A stretch of 64,000 nucleotides of DNA, taken from NCBI RefSeq assembly GCF_027744825.2, contig NC_071335.1:17353501-17417500 (forward strand). The letters run 5' to 3'. Of the stretch, positions 60,161 through 64,000 are shown one piece after another. Each line of letters opens with the position of its first letter. Within the stretch, counting starts at the first letter, position 1. A program made the translations under genes and the position numbers. The notes below the pieces were generated by a model. The model worked only from the letters and a program-made list of their open reading frames with translations, ran no database searches and had not been told where the DNA came from. The stretch comes from Synchiropus splendidus (Eukaryota > Chordata > Actinopteri > Syngnathiformes > Callionymidae).

Positions 60161-60320
60161 GATAAACACACACACACACACACACACATGTGTGTGTTTG
60201 TGTGTGCGTTTATCTATTTATACATGTGTGTGTGTGTATTTATTTTGATGAAAAACAAAATAAATAGATAGACATATGTGTGTGTGTGTGTGTGTGTGTT
60301 TATCTATTTATTTATATATA
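60160..60320. repeat. Nested CA/TG inverted-repeat microsatellite complex
   Basis: CACCAAAATAAATGGATAAA leads into a CA tract (60168-60188) and directly into TGTGTGTG. The mirror-complement TTTATTTTGATGAAAAAC follows (60237-60256). A second AATAGATAGACATATG then leads to a TG tract (60274-60298) and TTTATCTATTTATTT. Thus flanking AATAAAT-GATA segments and the dinucleotide cores are inverted relative to each other, giving two overlapping potential hairpins. Confidence 0.85.
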
Positions 60321-60479
60321 TTAGATGTAACAAATGATCTTTGGGTACACATTTGTTCTGTCTTAAATCCTGCAATTCTAAAAACTAAACTTGAGAACAC
60401 GACATTAAAAAAGATATGGTGGCTATGAACCTAAAGGCAGCCACTCAGCAGTAGTAAAGCAGGAGGGTTCGGCTCAGGT

Positions 60480-60701
60480 GCTGTCTCAGTGTCAGATAAC
60501 AAATGTATGGATCAGCTTCATACTTGTTTTTTTCCTTCACGTCACAGTGGTGTGCCACAGGTTTCCATCCTAGTCTTTTATGTGATTTACTTCCAGCCTT
60601 TTGGCATTAGGAAACCTGGAAACGGGCTGCAGTGCTACACAGATGATGCCCAACACCAGACTCCCTGCTTATTTGTCTTGAAGATTTTAATATGGCGTTG
60701 A
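60480..60701 (+). mobile_element. Decayed LINE reverse-transcriptase fragment (L2/Rex1-like)
   Basis: One frame reads AVSVSDNKCMDQLHTC, then SRHSGVPQVSILVFYVIYFQ, PFGIRKPGNGLQCYTDDAQ. This aligns with the RT core of teleost L2/Rex1-type LINEs: a GVPQGSVLGP(L/I)LF.IY block, PLG.I.RKHG, and the catalytic YADDTQ motif. Here the Gly of PQGS is Val, the GP after VL is lost, and YADD has become YTDD, so the enzyme is inactive. Upstream and downstream sequences no longer read as LINE to me; it is a short relic. Confidence 0.75.
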
Positions 60702-60709
60702 CGTCACTT

Positions 60710-62410
60710 CCTTAATCCAAGCAAACATTCTTACCGGCAGGCCCCAAATCCTCACAAATGTGAATTTAGCCCAGTCTGCTACCTTCCATCATCAACTTTT
60801 TACATCTGGCCTTAGACTGCCACAATGCTCTCTAGTAGTGAGGGGGGCACATATGACCTTTTGTGCAGAACTAGAATATAGTGTAGTTGCACATACACTC
60901 GTGATTTTTTTTTATTTTTTATCTCAGACAAATTGATGCACTTTCAGTCTTTTCTGTTACTGACAAAAACAAGTTATTCTTAATTGTAAATTGAAGTATA
61001 TAGTTTTTTTTTTCGTTTCTTTTATGTTAACAAGGATACAATGTCATGCAGAGGTGCACTGATCATAATATTATGGACAAATGATACTATTTACAGAGGC
61101 GGCATAGGTTACGGGGGTCCGTGAAACGTTTGCTTCTTCCTTGTGGGGGCAGAAATAGAAAATAATTGAGAAGCAAACTTCAGCTGCCAGAGTCGCTACC
61201 AGATCTACTTTCATGCTTAACTTGCTCAAGGCCTTGTGTCAATTTTTGAACCTAGATTCTCATGTTTAAAGCCCTTTAAATCACCAAACTGAAGCCAATA
61301 CACCTGGCTGAACTGCACACCAACCTGGTCACTTCCTCTGCTGCCCTCTTATCTCATCTTTTAGATTCCTACTATGATTCTTGCTATTAAGAGTTGCCCC
61401 ACAGCAAACCCATTGAAATGAAAGTGAACAACATTAAATGGAAGACACCTTCTGCTAAGTGCCGTCTCGGATAATCGACACCCGGAGACATGCGAAGAAC
61501 TCAACCTGGAGTATCATATTGTGTCAAGACAGAGAGGAGCAAGACGACTGAGAAAAACGCTGAGTAAATAGCCACTTTATGGGACGCGCATGACAGTGCA
61601 ACATTTAGGTGGACGCAGACGGATGGACATAAAAAGCCATAAACACCAAGTAAAGTGGGCAGAGGGGGAGAGGCTTGGAGCAGCGAGGCTCTTCTTGGAT
61701 TTACGGCAGCGCTTGGATGTTATATGCCGGGGTGAGTGTTGCGGATCACAGCTCACTCAGCTTCCGCTCCTGCCAAGTCACTTCCAGAGGCCGACCGTTT
61801 GTTATGGCACTCCCAAGACACATGCCAGCCATAAATTACTTCCCCTCTCATCTCTGTTGCACTCGTCCTCTGTTCTGTTCATCCCATTTAGTCTCCGTCA
61901 CACCTCTGTGTTCTATTATCGTTCCTCATTCTTGCAAACGTCCCGTCATTTCTTATGAACTGAGGTCGACCATTTCCCTCTTCATTGTTTCTATATCAAA
62001 GAGAAGCATTTAGTTCAAGGTGAGAATTTGAAAGTGGCGCCTTATTTGAGACGTGCAAGTGGTGGTTTCAGGGCTCAACAATTCGAACAGGGAAGTCCAC
62101 ATGTTTTCATTTGAAGTTAGAAGGCCTGGAGAGAGCAGACATGTCGACCTCCTTCTTGTTCACCAACCTGTTTCCAGCTTTGTCGTCTTCAAACTTCAGG
62201 GGATTGACATGTTTGTTTGTTTATCCACAGGAAGAGGAGATCGCACATGGTGCACCTGGTCACTTTCCTCAGAAGCGGATTGATTGGAATGTAGACCAAG
62301 ACACACAACAGATATGCAACATCTCTTCTCTAACCATGTCTGTCCTTCACACAGCTCTGTGACAAATGGTGTCAGAGGTAAGGTAGTCATTCAAGGTCAT
62401 CTGAAGACAA
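60710..62410. other. Gene-poor stretch with exon-like signals but no open exon
   Basis: A GTGAGT donor at 61732 and a TTTATCCACAG acceptor ending at 62230, followed by a CAGAG|GTAAGG donor at 62378, outline a 147-bp exon-like interval (62231-62377). All three frames contain stops, so it cannot be a coding internal exon; a noncoding transcript is possible. T runs lie at 60906 and 61005. Confidence 0.35.
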
Positions 62411-62417
62411 ACCATTG

Positions 62418-62527
62418 TCGGTCTGTCTGTCTATCTGTCTGTCTGTCTGTCTGTCCGTCCGTCCGTCCCTCCCTCCCTCCCTCACTCCTTCCCTCCCTTC
62501 CTCCCTCCGTCCGTCCGTCCGTCCGTC
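62418..62527 (+). repeat. Compound tetranucleotide (CTGT)n(CCGT)n(CCCT)n(CCGT)n
   Basis: About eight CTGT/CTAT units pass into CCGT, then CCCT with variants, and back to CCGT. The blocks differ by one base from each other, as expected from point mutation and expansion of one tetranucleotide tract. The Ser/Val/Cys/Pro repeat frames through it are artefacts. Confidence 0.95.
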
Positions 62528-62720
62528 TTTGAATGAAACATGCTCATCCCCCATTAGCACATTTCTTTATCAGAAAAACTAGACCAAAGAATCGCCCTCA
62601 TCTGGAAGTCCATCATGGCCTTATTGACTCATGCTGCATTAGAACGTAAATGTCAAGGACCTGTTTGATCCTGGTCAGTGGCATTCAGCGGCTCGGCTTG
62701 GTGAGCAGAGAGAGCCAGAG

Positions 62721-62757
62721 GTGTGTGTGTGTGTGTGTGTAAGCGTGTGTGTGTGTT
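62721..62757. repeat. (GT)n microsatellite, interrupted
   Basis: About ten GT units, an AAGC interruption, and about six more GT units. Confidence 0.9.
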
Positions 62758-62759
62758 CT

Positions 62760-63395
62760 CCCTACTCCGTCTGGTTTTATAGTGCAATATGTGTTTTGGC
62801 CTTGATCCAGAGCAGGGGAGCGCAGCGATAACAACATTATGAGTGATCCCAAACTTCAGCACTGCAGTGTGCTGCCAAGAGAGACGGGTTGATGAGGTGA
62901 TATATGGTTAGGTTGGACACGTGGTGCCTTCTGTGTCCAAGCAGATGATCATAATCTAGTTTAGCAGGGCCATTGGAGGAAATGGTGTTTTAGATTGTGC
63001 AAGGAAAATGAATCACCAAATTAAGTTTGTTACACAAGGCCACCAGCACCAGGCAGCGACAACACAAACGGCGGGATTTACTTTCACCATGGGTAAAAAC
63101 TAAAAACAAACTCGTAAAAACTAAAAACTAATGTAGTTTAAGTCAGTCGGCTTGGACCAATTTGGGCTCAGAGCCCTCTGGTCGCCCTGTTATTGGTTTC
63201 CAAACTGCTGTTGTCATTTAAATCGGGGGTTTGGGTTTTGATAAAATATATGGAAATGAAATGAGCAACCAAGGGTAGTGGGACGTGGGTAGAGACCCGG
63301 GATACATCCACACTGGAGCTGCAGTCTTTAACTCAACTACATCGTACAATACTCTCTGAAAGACCAAGTACCGTGTCAGACTTAAGGTCCATTTA
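62760..63395. other. Intergenic DNA, no gene recognised
   Basis: Nothing beyond short frames and two near-identical ACTAAAAACAAACTCGTAAA / AACTAAAAACTAATG pieces near 63098-63130. Confidence 0.4.
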
Positions 63396-63750
63396 TACTC
63401 AACGTTCAGGGTACCGATGGTACCGTTCATTTCATCCATATTTCGGCGCTAAACTATCAGATATGGTCAACACGGAACAGTACTACTGGAAAATGTGGGG
63501 GCAGTGTTGCAGTTACTACCCGATGTGTTGCTCTAATGAGACACAAAGAAGACATAACAATGGCGGAATTTCTCCGTCCTCCAGTTGTAATATATGTACA
63601 ACAGCCTCACTCGCCACCGCCTCCTGCAGCACTGCTTCTTTTGTGCAAGAGGTACATTATCAATACGTCTTCCATAGTCGCCATGTTGGTTTTGGAGTTT
63701 GTCATAGATTATTGACTCCAGGCTGAAACCCCTGGTGCATAAATTGGTGA
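63396..63750. mobile_element. Possible non-autonomous DNA element
   Basis: GGTCCATTTATACTCAACGT, TCAGGGTACCGATGGTACCG and an interior with ATGGCGGAATTTC, CCTCCAGTTGTAATATATGT, CTTCCATAGTCGCCATGTTG resemble fish Harbinger-type or related repeats I remember only vaguely. No inverted ends could be delimited. The 117-codon frame (63373-63726) has no recognisable domain. Confidence 0.25.
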
Positions 63751-63774
63751 ATACCAATACCAACGCAAAGACTA

Positions 63775-64000
63775 TATCTCCATGCTAAACATCAACAAAA
63801 CCAAGGTAATCGCCGACTCTACTAAACGCACCAGTAGAGATGGTGGACTGCACCAGGGAGCAGGTGAAGATCAACACCAGATTCGTCCAGGTCTCCAAAG
63901 GTGAAAAAAATCATGACGGTACCTGAACTTCCTGAGTGGAATGAGAAGAAACCACCTTCCCGAGATCGGCCTCCCCACCATACAGAGCATCATGATCACC
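63775..64000 (+). mobile_element. LINE fragment (Rex/CR1-like, post-catalytic RT region), cut by window edge
   Basis: CTAAACATCAACAAAACCAA reads LNINKTKVIADS, matching the L(N/S)(V/T).KTKE(L/M)..D(F/Y) block of Rex/CR1-type LINEs. About 130 bases later YLNFLSGMRRNHLPEIGLPT followed by IQSIMIT matches the (L)(Y/F)FLR.LR.N.L....L..FY...IESI(L/I)T block that follows it. Stops and a frame change between them show decay. The element continues beyond the right end of the window. Confidence 0.55.

Noticed and set aside
62231..62377. 147-bp interval with good acceptor and donor
   Set aside because: Stops in all three frames exclude an internal coding exon; a noncoding exon cannot be shown from sequence alone.

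Overview
The window reads as nuclear DNA from a bony fish, most likely a teleost. Base composition is moderately AT-rich. There are long GT/CA, TA, TTA/TAA and tetranucleotide microsatellites and no prokaryotic gene organisation. The recognisable mobile-element debris (hAT-Charlie with a BED-finger transposase, RTE-like and Rex/L2/CR1-like LINE coding fragments, a TGTCA...TGACA solo LTR, several short terminal-inverted-repeat elements) is the mixture usual in teleost genomes. The assignment rests on remembered sequence patterns, since no search could be run.

No complete protein-coding gene, tRNA, rRNA or known microRNA was found. The stretch looks like a gene desert or the inside of very long introns. 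The best host coding candidate is one exon-like segment on the minus strand (36338-36660): an open frame of about 107 codons with an acceptor AG directly after an in-frame stop and a possible donor, whose protein I cannot place. A weaker two-exon model on the plus strand (about 42149-42438 joined to 43018-43080) has a GTGAGT donor and a strong branch-point/polypyrimidine/AG acceptor.

Layout. 1-8.7 kb is mostly unclassified single-copy-looking DNA with a candidate MITE (2.33-2.70 kb), ends of two teleost repeat families (4.6 and 5.9 kb) and a GT tract. 8.7-14.4 kb holds a mariner-type fold-back, a local duplication, a self-complementary TTA/TAA tract, a long TA tract beside an imperfect hairpin, and another teleost repeat fragment. 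14.4-22.6 kb is quiet apart from a 33-base A run and a short TIR element at 20.2 kb. 22.6-24.8 kb holds an antisense RTE-like LINE interrupted by another element, then TG/TA, CA and TA tracts. 24.8-30.7 kb is quiet.

30.7-35.3 kb is the most informative mobile region. A teleost terminal-inverted-repeat element is split near its right end by a 912-bp deletion-derivative hAT-Charlie element with a perfect 8-bp target duplication, and a second, shorter copy of the host element lies at 34.96-35.27 kb. A third copy at 54.73 kb is abutted by a solo LTR. 39.7-42.1 kb holds a mosaic duplication. 47.9-48.6 kb has a Tigger/mariner-like fragment and a perfect 17-bp-arm palindrome. 60.1-64 kb has a nested CA/TG inverted structure, two decayed LINE reverse-transcriptase fragments and a (CTGT)n/(CCGT)n/(CCCT)n tract.

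Several segments free of recognisable repeats, with homeodomain, POU-octamer, Sox or AGGTCA motifs (about 19.6, 41.1, 46.4, 49.1 and 56.1 kb), could be regulatory. Conservation cannot be tested here. I see no sign of a novel multi-gene system; the interest lies in nested transposons, fold-back structures and one unexplained exon-like frame.
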